NCBI GenBank assembly: GCA_038062745.1
Contig: JBBTWO010000004.1
Coordinates: forward strand, 1 to 35,519
Origin: JBBTWO01 sp038062745
Lineage (GTDB): Bacteria; Patescibacteriota; Microgenomatia; UBA8517
Length of the DNA: 35,519 nt
Direction of reading: 5' to 3'
Part shown: in pieces, positions 14,747-21,955 of the stretch
Position numbering within the stretch: the first letter of the stretch is position 1
How the letters are laid out: every line of letters starts with the position of its first letter
Notes under the pieces: model-generated
What the model saw: only the letters and a program-made list of their open reading frames with translations
Told to the model about the DNA's origin: nothing
Database searches by the model: none
Made by a program: the position numbers and the translations under genes

Positions 14747-15195
14747 CTACAAGTAAATAAATGTTCCCTTGTAATCTGGAATTGGAGTTTGGGGAGAAAT
14801 TATCTTTCCAAGATTATCTCTTTGGCTTATTTCCCTAGCTTTATTTGGCTTTGGGAGGTTGATTAAGATAGTAAATGGAATTCTCCTTTGGAAGCTGTCT
14901 AGCCTTGAATTACAATTTGAAGACCTACTATCCCTACTGACAAGCTCATATCCCAACTTTACGGTGTTTAGATCTAATAATGATATTTGTACACATATTT
15001 CTGCACCACTCCTTCCTACAATGATTTTGCTTATTATATCTCGAACGACCTTGAATTTCTCACTGAAATCTAAAGCTGCAATTATTTTTTTGCTTCTTCA
15101 ACTAACTCATCCACAAAATAATAGTGCGTTGGTGTGTGGAATAAGTTAGTCTTTAGGTTTTCCAATCCAAATACTAAATAATCTCTATGTACCAA
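14747..15195 (-). pseudogene. Frameshifted gene, about 149 aa if repaired
   Basis: A TTG at 15195 lies 5 nt after a consensus AGGAGG (15201-15206) and opens MVHRDYLVFGLENL, ending at TAA 15082-15084 after 37 residues. The stop falls immediately after a run of seven A (plus-strand T run 15085-15091). Adding one A joins this frame exactly to an open frame that continues IIAALDFSEKFKVV to the TAG at 14747, for a total of 149 aa with no other stop. The break is either a sequencing/assembly error, a recent mutation, or slippage used for regulation. The family is not recognised. It is directly upstream of the ART-like gene on the same strand. Confidence 0.6.
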
Positions 15196-15226
15196 GTGTA
15201 CCTCCTCTTGAGGCAACTGAGTTTTT

Positions 15227-15649
15227 TTAGGAAAGATTTAATAACGATAAGGCATCAGCCTTTTTGATAGTTTTTGAAAGCCATCCAGGGATTTCTGGTT
15301 TGGATTCGATCTCTGTAGGGGTCATCCAAAAAACTTCATTATGTTCTTCGCTTAGTTTTACTTCTCCTCCAATCAACCTACAAATAAAATCAACACCAAC
15401 TAATTGAAAATTATCATCTTTTGTAAATGTCCAGGCATTAAATACTTGTTTAGCTTCCACTGTAAGTCCTGTTTCTTCTTTTACCTCTCTAATAACTGCA
15501 TCTTCAAGTTTTTCTCCAAACGACACTCTACCTCCTGGCAAATCATAAGTCTCAGGATTAATATCCTCCTTGTCACTTTTTTTAAGTATCAAATATTCTC
15601 CTTTTTCGTTGTGAACAATTGCTTTAGTGGCTACTCCAAAAATTTGCAT
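15227..15649 (-). CDS. NUDIX hydrolase
   Basis: Hydrolyses a nucleoside diphosphate linked to another group; the substrate is not predictable. The Nudix box runs from G40 to L62 (GGRVSFGEKLEDAVI then REVKEETGL), with all conserved G, E, R-E-x-x-E-E and G positions. At 140 aa it is a single-domain member. It has a good promoter of its own (15655-15683). It may be chromosomal or the last cargo gene of the element. Confidence 0.92.
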   Translation of the reverse strand: MQIFGVATKAIVHNEKGEYLILKKSDKEDINPETYDLPGGRVSFGEKLEDAVIREVKEETGLTVEAKQVFNAWTFTKDDNFQLVGVDFICRLIGGEVKLSEEHNEVFWMTPTEIESKPEIPGWLSKTIKKADALSLLNLS

Positions 15650-15654
15650 ATTTA

Positions 15655-15683
15655 ATTTTAATCGAAAATATCACCAGCAGCAA
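15655..15683 (-). promoter_or_regulatory. NUDIX gene promoter, leaderless
   Basis: Minus strand TTGCTG (15678-15683), 17-nt spacer, TAAAAT (15655-15660). The -10 ends 5 nt before the ATG. Confidence 0.6.
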
Positions 15684-15721
15684 TGGAGTGTATTTGGTCA
15701 CACACCCCTGACTTTGTATAA

Positions 15722-15967
15722 TCAAACAGCTATAATATCATCAAATTCTTCTCTTGTGGGTGCATCATCTTCAAGATATGCAAGTTGCTTACCTAAATTG
15801 TCTATTCGCTTGGTTAATTTTTCATCAACTCTATCTATTTTCTTATCAAGATTATCTATCTTTGTTCCAAGCTTATTCTCTACATCATCAATTCTTTTTA
15901 TAAGCTCTTCTTTAAGAGCACTTTGGCCGTTAATAATTGCTCGAAGCATTGTTTGAGTGTTGTCCAT
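15722..15967 (-). CDS. Short coiled-coil protein
   Basis: An 81-aa protein made of heptad repeats (about residues 18-62, with repeated K-I-D-x-L/V-D and K-R-I-D-N-L units). It ends in the acidic segment LAYLEDDAPTREEFDDIIAV. I associate this layout with small conserved proteins of CPR genomes, but cannot verify that here. It probably forms an oligomeric helical bundle; its function is unknown. It has a strong promoter back-to-back with that of the divergent gene at 16046. Confidence 0.75.
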   Translation of the reverse strand: MDNTQTMLRAIINGQSALKEELIKRIDDVENKLGTKIDNLDKKIDRVDEKLTKRIDNLGKQLAYLEDDAPTREEFDDIIAV

Positions 15968-15974
15968 GTTAATT

Positions 15975-16004
15975 AGTATAGACTTAATAATTTGAAACTT
16001 TCAA
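15975..16004 (-). promoter_or_regulatory. Promoter of the coiled-coil gene, leaderless
   Basis: Minus strand TTGAAA (15999-16004), 18-nt spacer, TATACT (15975-15980). The -10 ends 7 nt before the ATG. Its -35 is only 3 nt from the -35 of the divergent plus-strand promoter. Confidence 0.65.
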
Positions 16005-16007
16005 GAG

Positions 16008-16036
16008 TTGATTGATTGAGGCCTCTGCTCTACTAT
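16008..16036 (+). promoter_or_regulatory. Promoter of the 123-aa gene, leaderless
   Basis: TTGATT (16008-16013), 17-nt spacer, TACTAT (16031-16036). The -10 ends 9 nt before the ATG at 16046. Confidence 0.55.
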
Positions 16037-16045
16037 TAACCCTGG

Positions 16046-16417
16046 ATGACAAAGTACCGTGAATATTTCAAGAAAATGCTTGATGAGAACCGCGAATTGT
16101 TTGCTGAATTCAAAAACATTCATGACCGCTATGGCCTTGACATGAACAATCTCCAAGAAGAATTCAATGAAGTCGGAAAAAGAGTTTTTAAGGTTATAAG
16201 AGAATATGAAAACAGACTATGCAACCGAAGTGAGAGTAATGGTTACGGCTCGTATACTGGAAATCTGGCTCAAAAGTTCATGGATGAAATAAGAGGTCTT
16301 TTCCCCCATATCGATCGAGTTGGAATTATTGTCAGAAAAACTCCTGCCAGTTTAGCCATTCCTAAACTTTCACCTGTTAGCAAACCAGAATTTAATTTAA
16401 AGAAGCTCCGTCTTTAG
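16046..16417 (+). CDS. Conserved-type hypothetical protein, 123 aa
   Basis: A soluble helical protein opening MTKYREYFKKMLDENRELF, with a central segment RVFKVIREYENRLCNRSESNGYG and a later RGLFPHIDRVGII. From memory, this arrangement resembles a small protein often seen in Microgenomates-type genomes, which supports the lineage call; I cannot confirm that without a search. Function unknown. It is convergent with the following minus-strand gene, with 15 nt between stops. Confidence 0.75.
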   Translation: MTKYREYFKKMLDENRELFAEFKNIHDRYGLDMNNLQEEFNEVGKRVFKVIREYENRLCNRSESNGYGSYTGNLAQKFMDEIRGLFPHIDRVGIIVRKTPASLAIPKLSPVSKPEFNLKKLRL

Positions 16418-16432
16418 TTAAATCTTTTGACT

Positions 16433-16918
16433 TTAAAAAGTTATTGCAAAATCAAAAGTTGGTGGAGTTAATTGGGATTCTTTAATTTGGGTGCCACTCA
16501 ATTGGCCATCAACTTCATTAATGCTTTTTTCAAGCTCCAATACTGCAGAATCAGTTGCGTAGCGTGATGGAACCACAATACTGGTTGGCGTGGCGTTAAT
16601 CACTACCTCTGGGATTGGTGTAGGTACTGATACCACTTTCTTACCATTTGACAGTGATTTATACATACTTGCAGCAACTAAAAGAATACACAAAACTACA
16701 AACACTGCCAGAGAAATCATTAATAATTTATTCTTATTAACAACTGGAACAGATTCACTCGCTTGTCTTTTTTCTTTAATTCTCTGCTTTAATTTTTGGA
16801 TAAAGCCTTTCAGTTTACTTATATCTTGTACCACAGCATCTTGTGGTACAACCGGCTGGTTAACTCCTTCTGGAACTATTGGTTGGGTTGTTGGTTGGTT
16901 GGTGTTTTCTGGGTTCAT
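16433..16918 (-). CDS. Single-pass membrane protein, 161 aa
   Basis: A proline/glutamine-rich N-terminus (residues 1-35) is followed by a basic helix (KGFIQKLKQRIKEKRQ), one membrane span (about 66-88, LLMISLAVFVVLCILLVAAS) and an outward-facing C-terminal segment ending PPTFDFAITF. No family recognised. Its ATG overlaps the stop of the upstream coiled-coil protein gene by 1 nt (TAATG), so the two are translationally coupled and probably work together at the envelope. Confidence 0.75.
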   Translation of the reverse strand: MNPENTNQPTTQPIVPEGVNQPVVPQDAVVQDISKLKGFIQKLKQRIKEKRQASESVPVVNKNKLLMISLAVFVVLCILLVAASMYKSLSNGKKVVSVPTPIPEVVINATPTSIVVPSRYATDSAVLELEKSINEVDGQLSGTQIKESQLTPPTFDFAITF

Positions 16919-17727
16919 TAGTCTTGAGTTTTAATTTCTGTAATGATTTGCTTTAAGAAACTATTTGCTTCTTTCAAATATTGTAAACTTTCTGAAAATT
17001 TGCCCTCTGCTGCGTTATAAGTAGTTATTTTTGTCTTATCAGTTAATTTTAATTTATTAATTAAAGCCCAGCCTTCTGTTTCTTTATCTTGACTCCTACT
17101 GACTCGGTTTTTAACTTCCAGAATCCATCTTTCAATGTCAGACGTATCTTTATCTCCATTTGCTCGTATCTGGCTTACTTTGGTTTCAATTTTGCCAGTT
17201 AAGTCAGAAATAAGTGTTTGAAAATTATCAGTCTTTCCATTAGATACTAAAAGAAGGGATTTATAAATCGTTATCTCTGTTGATTTGTAGCGCTCAGCTG
17301 CTGCATCAGAATCTTTCACTAAGTCCTCTAAACTGGCGGCAGAGCTAATTGAATCACGGTGAGTTTTGTACCAAGCAACATCAGCATCAATTAAGGAATA
17401 ATAAGTTTCTCGCTGAATTGCATCCACTCCCTTGGTTTCTGCAAGTTTAAGGCGAATTGCAGTTAAATAAGTTATCGTTGCCTGGTCCCTGGCTTGTAAC
17501 ATTTTTGCAGTAGCCTTCTGGGCTTCTTCTTGAGAGATTAAGGTTCTTGATTGTAAATATTGAGCCCGTTTTAAATCATATTCACTATGGGCCTTTTTAT
17601 ACAAATCATAGTTGTAAGTATAGTCTTGATATGCCCTATTATAGTCAAAATCCTGAGCTGAAGTTTTGGTTGCCAAAGCCGACACTAAAAAAATACCAAC
17701 CACCAAAAATATAAATATTTTTTTCAT
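16918..17727 (-). CDS. Exported coiled-coil protein, 269 aa
   Basis: An N-terminal signal peptide (about residues 1-24, with LVVGIFLVSALATKTSAQ and a likely cleavage after TSA) is followed by a long, almost entirely alpha-helical mature part with many Q, K and E residues. This suggests an extended coiled coil in the cell envelope or attached to the surface. No enzyme motif is seen. A TATAAT 6 nt before the ATG suggests its own leaderless promoter. The next gene overlaps by 1 nt. Confidence 0.8.
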   Translation of the reverse strand: MKKIFIFLVVGIFLVSALATKTSAQDFDYNRAYQDYTYNYDLYKKAHSEYDLKRAQYLQSRTLISQEEAQKATAKMLQARDQATITYLTAIRLKLAETKGVDAIQRETYYSLIDADVAWYKTHRDSISSAASLEDLVKDSDAAAERYKSTEITIYKSLLLVSNGKTDNFQTLISDLTGKIETKVSQIRANGDKDTSDIERWILEVKNRVSRSQDKETEGWALINKLKLTDKTKITTYNAAEGKFSESLQYLKEANSFLKQIITEIKTQD

Positions 17728-17733
17728 TAATTT

Positions 17734-17739
17734 ATTATA
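17734..17739 (-). promoter_or_regulatory. -10 box of the exported coiled-coil gene
   Basis: Minus strand TATAAT ends 6 nt before the ATG at 17727. No convincing -35 is present (TAGCTT at 18 nt is the best). Confidence 0.45.
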
Positions 17740-17785
17740 AACTACTCTTCTTGACCAAAGCTAGACAAACACTCTCTGTATTACT

Positions 17786-18436
17786 TTAATAAACAAGTTT
17801 TAGTTTTCCCCCACTATAAGTAACCAATGAAGAATTTAGCGATTTTATTTGAATTCTATATAGGTTTTTGCCACTCCAAAGATTTAATTTTGGTGATGAC
17901 ACTCGAGTGTAATCTGCATTATTGGTAGTTGAAAGCTCACTTCCATTAACGATTATTCCACTAGTAACATCCTTTAATCTTACAAAGGCTTGACCATTGG
18001 CATTGGCCACTTTTAAATTTGTCTCAAGTGTTACATAGGCTGTGCTTGAGAAATCATTTGCCAAATCAATATACACATCTGAATCTTCCACATCTACCCA
18101 ATCGGTTGATTGAGTTGACCAAACAGACCCCATGGGTATATAGCTAGTTTTAGAACCAGAAGTGGTTGAAACAGAAGTTGATGGTTTAGCCGTTGCAACA
18201 GGTGCTAGTGGTGTTGTTTTTGGATTAGCCGACAAAGTAGCAATAGCTTGAGAGATTGCAGTTTGCAATTGTTGTTTTGTTATTGAGGGTATAACAATTT
18301 GTTGTTCGGTTTTATTTACTTCTAGCGAATAGATTTCTTTTAGTCGCTGATCAACTCTAAATACATAACCAAATAGACCAAGAATTGATACAACCAATAA
18401 AATGTGGGCAATTAAACTAAGATTGAGTTTTGACAT
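17786..18436 (-). CDS. Membrane-anchored beta-sandwich surface protein
   Basis: About 216 aa. One N-terminal membrane span (NLSLIAHILLVVSILGLFGY) is followed by a short helix, a Ser/Thr/Pro-rich linker (about residues 70-105), and a C-terminal domain of about 115 residues with alternating hydrophobic strands (YIPMGSVWSTQSTDWVDV, VYIDLANDF, YVTLETNLKV, LYRIQIKSL, KLKLVY). This is consistent with a jelly-roll or carbohydrate-binding-like fold. I chose the ATG at 18436 because the family-like MSKLN start precedes the span directly; an in-frame TTG/ATG at 18454 is possible. It overlaps the cysS end by 20 nt. Confidence 0.75.
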   Translation of the reverse strand: MSKLNLSLIAHILLVVSILGLFGYVFRVDQRLKEIYSLEVNKTEQQIVIPSITKQQLQTAISQAIATLSANPKTTPLAPVATAKPSTSVSTTSGSKTSYIPMGSVWSTQSTDWVDVEDSDVYIDLANDFSSTAYVTLETNLKVANANGQAFVRLKDVTSGIIVNGSELSTTNNADYTRVSSPKLNLWSGKNLYRIQIKSLNSSLVTYSGGKLKLVY

Positions 18437-19862
18437 TTTGGGCAGTGACAACAAAACCTTGCTGAGTGTCTTTTACAGTATACCCCATGTTTTCAATTTC
18501 TTGCCTGACCTTGTCTGACTCTTCAAATTGACCTTCAAGTCTTAATTGTTCCCTTCTTTTAGCCAAGTCCAATACAGACTGAGGGGTGGCTTGTTTTACT
18601 TCCAAAACACTTGCGAGATTAAGTCCCAAAACTTCATCAAAATTCATTAATAAATCATATTTATCTTCAGAAGGAATGTTACTTTTAAGCATTGACCACA
18701 CAGTGGCCAATGCCATTGGCATACTTAGATCATTATTAACATTTTGGTTAAACTCGTTTTGATACTCTTGTGTCTTTTGACTTTTTTCATTAGACAGCAT
18801 CGTTCGACTATCGTCTTGTTTTCTCAAAGCTATTACTTGTTCACGTAAATTATTCAGCGCATTTTGGGCTGACTCAAGCGACTTCCAGGTAAAATTCATG
18901 ACGTCCCGGTAGTGGCCAGTAAGATACAGATACCTAAGCGCTAGTGGGTCAAAGCCTTTGTTTAGAATATCGGCAACTGTGTAGGCATTCCCAAGACTTT
19001 TGCCCATTCTTTTCCCATCTACTTTAATGAAAGCTCCATGTACCCAATAGTTAACAAATTTTTTCCCAGTTGCTCCCTCACTCTGGGCAATTTCATTTGG
19101 ATGATGTGTGCTTCTTAGGTCTTCACCCCCAATATGCACATCAAAAGTTTCCCCCAAGTGTTTTATGCTCATTGCTGAACACTCAAGGTGCCAACCTGGC
19201 CACCCGATTCCCCAAGGGCTTGGCCACTCCATGTGTCTTTCCCCTGGTTTTTCACTAAACTTCCAAAGTGCAAAATCCCGTGGGTTTTTCTTGTCTGGAT
19301 TTGGCTCGATTCTAGCTCCTTCTTTTATAACGTCTAGTGTTGATAATTCTCCATATTTTTTACCTGTGATTGCTTCAAATGCAACAGTATCAAAATACAA
19401 GCCATCATTAATCTTGTAGGCAAAGCCATTGCTTTCAAGTTTTTTTGCCAAATCTATTTGTTCTTCAATGTAGTCCGTAGCTTTAGTAAATTTTGCGGGT
19501 TTTGTTAAATTAAGTGCTTCAAAATCTTTTAAAAACGCCTGGGTGTAAAACTTGGCAATATCCCAAGCGTTTTTGCCTTCTTTTCTGGCAGCTTTCTCTA
19601 GCCTATCCTCTCCGGTATCTGCATCTCCTTCGTTATCACCCGTTAGGTGGCCAACGTCGGTTAAATTCATAATAAAGTCAACGTTATAACCGTTATATTT
19701 AAGGACTCTTAAAAGTAAATCAGAAGTAAGATAAGTTCTAAAGTTGCCAATGGTTGCATAATGATAAACTGTGGGTCCACAGGTATACATTCCAACTGTT
19801 GGAGGATTAATTGGGACAAACTCTTCTATCTTTTTGGTTAGTGAATTATATATTTTTAACAT
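18417..19862 (-). CDS. cysS: Cysteinyl-tRNA synthetase
   Basis: Charges tRNA-Cys. The start is placed at ATG 19862 (MLKIYNSLTKK); a TTG at 19877 is rejected because the extra five residues are not family-like. The zinc cysteine C28 precedes the HIGH-type signature, here TIGN (residues 37-40, in CGPTVYHYATIGNFRTY). The zinc site continues in GWHLECSAMS and HHPNEIAQSE. The KMSKS loop is present as RMGKSLGN. Both signatures differ by one or two residues from the textbook form but keep the key positions. The length of 481 aa is normal. It follows the Fic gene by 11 nt. Confidence 0.95.
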   Translation of the reverse strand: MLKIYNSLTKKIEEFVPINPPTVGMYTCGPTVYHYATIGNFRTYLTSDLLLRVLKYNGYNVDFIMNLTDVGHLTGDNEGDADTGEDRLEKAARKEGKNAWDIAKFYTQAFLKDFEALNLTKPAKFTKATDYIEEQIDLAKKLESNGFAYKINDGLYFDTVAFEAITGKKYGELSTLDVIKEGARIEPNPDKKNPRDFALWKFSEKPGERHMEWPSPWGIGWPGWHLECSAMSIKHLGETFDVHIGGEDLRSTHHPNEIAQSEGATGKKFVNYWVHGAFIKVDGKRMGKSLGNAYTVADILNKGFDPLALRYLYLTGHYRDVMNFTWKSLESAQNALNNLREQVIALRKQDDSRTMLSNEKSQKTQEYQNEFNQNVNNDLSMPMALATVWSMLKSNIPSEDKYDLLMNFDEVLGLNLASVLEVKQATPQSVLDLAKRREQLRLEGQFEESDKVRQEIENMGYTVKDTQQGFVVTAQNVKTQS

Positions 19863-19873
19863 ATTGTCGCTTG

Positions 19874-20629
19874 TCAATTTTCGTTATTACGTTTTTGTTC
19901 ATCTAGTCGATCAGCGTATTCGGAACACTCACGAACTAGGTAATCATCTACTCCTAAGTAGTCAGCCTGATTGACGATTGATCTGGCTAAAAAGGTAGAA
20001 ATAGAATTGAGATTCTCCGCTCCCTGCAAAGCAAAAACATCACGTGTTCTTCTGTCAACTTCTATTATTGATTTTATGTATTCATCTCTATTGATAGGTG
20101 TCACAAAAACCAACGGTAAGCCGTAACGCTTAAGTAGAATCTGTGCAAACTCTCTTGAAACCCTACCATTTCCTTCGGCAAAAGGGTGGATTCGAGAAAT
20201 CCAATACATACAGTATGAAACAGTTTCGATTATCCCTTTGACACTAAAATCTCCAGCGGATTTCTTTTTGTCTAAGTCAACGATCCTCTTATCCATCCTA
20301 GACCCAAAATTAGCCATTAATTCAGGAATGAACTTATGATCGGCAAAAGCAACTGTCGCTGACTTTATACTAACGTTTCCGGTTCTGTACTTTCCAGCAA
20401 CCTGACCAGCATCTCGTCTTGACTGATCCATATCTTGTGGTAACAATAACCTAGAATTCAATTCTCTAACAATTACTTCAGAAGACGGTATATGTTCAAG
20501 TTTGGCCATATGGTCACTGAACCTCAATGCCCACCAATATCTGTTTGTAAAAGGTTCCTCAAGATTTGTAAGACTCAAACCTGCAGTTTCATGCATAAAA
20601 TATTCATTGTTATCAGGACTAGTTATCAT
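19874..20629 (-). CDS. Fic-domain protein (AMPylation-type toxin or modifier)
   Basis: Transfers AMP, or a related group, to a protein hydroxyl. The complete catalytic motif HPFAEGNGR is at residues 148-156 (H148 as base). It is preceded by the flap-type region GKYRTGNVSI and by ADHKFIPELM. The 251-aa chain has no inhibitory S/T-x-x-x-E-G/N helix of its own before the core, so inhibition would have to come from the upstream small protein, which does carry one. The two genes overlap by 11 nt across a run of seven A. The final 60 residues are helical. It precedes cysS closely and may be co-transcribed with it. Confidence 0.9.
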   Translation of the reverse strand: MITSPDNNEYFMHETAGLSLTNLEEPFTNRYWWALRFSDHMAKLEHIPSSEVIVRELNSRLLLPQDMDQSRRDAGQVAGKYRTGNVSIKSATVAFADHKFIPELMANFGSRMDKRIVDLDKKKSAGDFSVKGIIETVSYCMYWISRIHPFAEGNGRVSREFAQILLKRYGLPLVFVTPINRDEYIKSIIEVDRRTRDVFALQGAENLNSISTFLARSIVNQADYLGVDDYLVRECSEYADRLDEQKRNNEN

Positions 20630-20837
20630 CTTTTTTTCTTTCTAATACCTGAAATTCATATAACCTGTTGATTATTTTTTCTTTCTCAAGATTTAAGTCG
20701 GCGAGCCCTATTACTTGCTCAATCGATTCCAGTGAAAATTGCCAACCTTCAATAGCAAAGGAGCAAACGAAGTTAACAAAATAATCCGCATCCGGTGATA
20801 ATCTATCAACCCCTTTATTTTCTGGATCTTTGCGCAT
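20619..20837 (-). CDS. Putative Fic antitoxin (VbhA/FicA-like)
   Basis: A 72-aa protein starting at ATG 20837. It contains SFAIEG, an exact match to the Fic inhibition motif S/T-x-x-x-E-G/N, within VCSFAIEGWQFSLESIEQV and followed by a second helix (KEKIINRLYEF). This is the layout of VbhA-type antitoxins that obstruct the Fic active site with the motif glutamate. It overlaps the Fic gene by 11 nt. An in-frame TTG at 20846 was rejected because it lies in the TATAAT box. The pairing is inferred from motif and position; the protein could also be the N-terminus of a class II Fic protein split by an indel in the A run. Confidence 0.7.
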   Translation of the reverse strand: MRKDPENKGVDRLSPDADYFVNFVCSFAIEGWQFSLESIEQVIGLADLNLEKEKIINRLYEFQVLERKKDDN

Positions 20838-20845
20838 TACTTGCA

Positions 20846-20854
20846 ATTATATCA
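20846..20854 (-). promoter_or_regulatory. Extended -10 promoter of the Fic module, leaderless
   Basis: Minus strand TGA-TATAAT; the TATAAT (20846-20851) ends 8 nt before the ATG at 20837. The TG element replaces a clear -35. Confidence 0.55.
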
Positions 20855-20868
20855 AAAATATCAAATTT

Positions 20869-21318
20869 TTAACCACTGGGTGGTTTTCTGACTTCTGCTT
20901 TGGTAGTTCCTGTTGGTGTAGCTGGTCCTTTTTTGCTCTTTTGGCCCAACATATTTCTTCTTTTCTTTCCTTGAGCAATAACAGCTCCAAAAAAGCTTTG
21001 TTTCTTTTCTTGCTGCTGATAATGTTGAGTTTGAACTTCTTGTTGTTGCACCTGCATTTGCTTTTGGTCATCAAATTTTCTAATGTCTTCCAATTCTTGC
21101 TCCAATGCCTGCATTAATCTTTGGCTTTGAATTTTTAGTTTTTGTTCATCGGGAACTTTTTTCTCTGGACTACTAACCTGATTTGATTCGGTTTGAGGAT
21201 TATATCTTTGTTCAGAAGAAGTTTCTGTATTTCTGACTTGGTTAGTTGCAGCTTTTAGAATTTCAAATGGTTCCTTGGCAATTTGTTTGGCAACTTGTTG
21301 GACAATGGTCTTGGGCAT
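20869..21318 (-). CDS. Glutamine-rich coiled-coil protein, 149 aa
   Basis: A soluble protein with an N-terminal amphipathic helix (TIVQQVAKQIAKEPFEILKAA), a polar disordered stretch, a long Gln-rich coiled coil (about residues 58-108) and a basic, glycine/proline-rich tail. No enzyme motif. It lies 8 nt downstream of recR on the same strand, so co-transcription is likely. I do not recognise a named family. Confidence 0.75.
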   Translation of the reverse strand: MPKTIVQQVAKQIAKEPFEILKAATNQVRNTETSSEQRYNPQTESNQVSSPEKKVPDEQKLKIQSQRLMQALEQELEDIRKFDDQKQMQVQQQEVQTQHYQQQEKKQSFFGAVIAQGKKRRNMLGQKSKKGPATPTGTTKAEVRKPPSG

Positions 21319-21326
21319 ATATATTT

Positions 21327-21935
21327 TTACAATTCTCTTCTGCCAGCTAAAGCTTGATTAAGAGTATTTTCATCAGCATATCCCAAATCAGCTCCTGTTG
21401 GAACACCCATCCCCAATCTGGTAACTTTAATTTTTGGTGTTTTTATTTTTATTTGTTTGTCTATATACATCGCTGTTGCATCTCCTTCCATAGTGGGGTT
21501 GGTGGCAATGATTACTTCTGAAATAGTGTTTTTAGTGTTGCCTACCCTTTCCAACAAGTCTGCAATAAATATTTCATCAGGACCAATATTGTCAAGTGGG
21601 CTAATTGAGCCATGCAGAACGTGATAAATTCCTTGATATTTGCCAGTTTTTTCAAAAGCTAAAATATCAAGTGGTTGCTCAACTACTAATATGCAAGTTG
21701 TGTCTCTTTTACCATCAGCACAAATATCACACGGATCCTGCTCTGCTATATTTTTGCAGTTGGTGCAAAATACAGTTTCTTTTTTTAGGTTCTGTACAGA
21801 AGTAGCAATAAAATCTAATTCATGTTGGGGAACATGTAGCAGATAATATGCTAACCTCTGAGCAGACTTTGGACCAATGCCCGGCAACTTCTCAAATGCT
21901 TCGACTGTCTTTTGCAATGGTCTTGGAATTTTCAT
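21327..21935 (-). CDS. recR: Recombination mediator protein RecR
   Basis: Acts with RecF/RecO to load RecA on gapped DNA. The 202 aa show the helix-hairpin-helix (EAFEKLPGIGPKSAQRLAYY), the zinc finger with C57, C60, C69 and C72, and a Toprim domain (LVVEQPLDILAFE through ATNPTMEGDATAMYI). Full length for the family. It follows the GH39-like gene by about 20 nt on the same strand. Confidence 0.97.
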   Translation of the reverse strand: MKIPRPLQKTVEAFEKLPGIGPKSAQRLAYYLLHVPQHELDFIATSVQNLKKETVFCTNCKNIAEQDPCDICADGKRDTTCILVVEQPLDILAFEKTGKYQGIYHVLHGSISPLDNIGPDEIFIADLLERVGNTKNTISEVIIATNPTMEGDATAMYIDKQIKIKTPKIKVTRLGMGVPTGADLGYADENTLNQALAGRREL

Positions 21936-21955
21936 TAATTGTTTGGTAGCGAGAA

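Larger units (their letters stand above)
7196..15195 (-). mobile_element. Putative integrated element at the 5' end of ychF (right edge uncertain)
   Basis: The block runs from a large serine recombinase, whose 3' end overlaps the ychF start, through an excisionase-like HTH protein, a Rep_O-like protein and several small overlapping genes. Cargo follows: membrane proteins, an XRE regulator, a YfbU protein, an ART-like protein and unknown genes. Its operon uses AGGAGG-type SD sites, unlike most flanking genes. The left edge is placed at the recombinase/ychF overlap. The right edge is a guess, just beyond the frameshifted gene at 15195 or after the NUDIX gene at 15649. I could not find paired attachment sites by eye. 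Confidence 0.6.

Noticed and set aside
14859..15149. 96-aa plus-strand open frame
   Set aside because: It lies opposite the frameshifted minus-strand gene, which has a strong SD start and continuous coding once one base is added; the plus frame has no start signal.
14747..15195. Repaired frameshifted protein as a serine-recombinase C-terminus
   Set aside because: ALDFSEKFKVVRDIISKII loosely resembles the recombinase tail, but the rest of the protein does not and it starts at its own SD-led TTG; too weak to name.
7196..15649. Attachment-site direct repeats flanking the element
   Set aside because: I compared the ychF start region by eye with the 14.7-16.0 kb region and found no convincing shared core; serine-recombinase cores can be only 2 bp.
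19862..20846. Fic and its small upstream protein as one gene split by a frameshift in A7
   Set aside because: Possible but not preferred: the distance from the inhibition motif to the Fic core would be unusually long for a class II Fic protein, and the separate-antitoxin layout is known. Kept as an alternative in the annotation.
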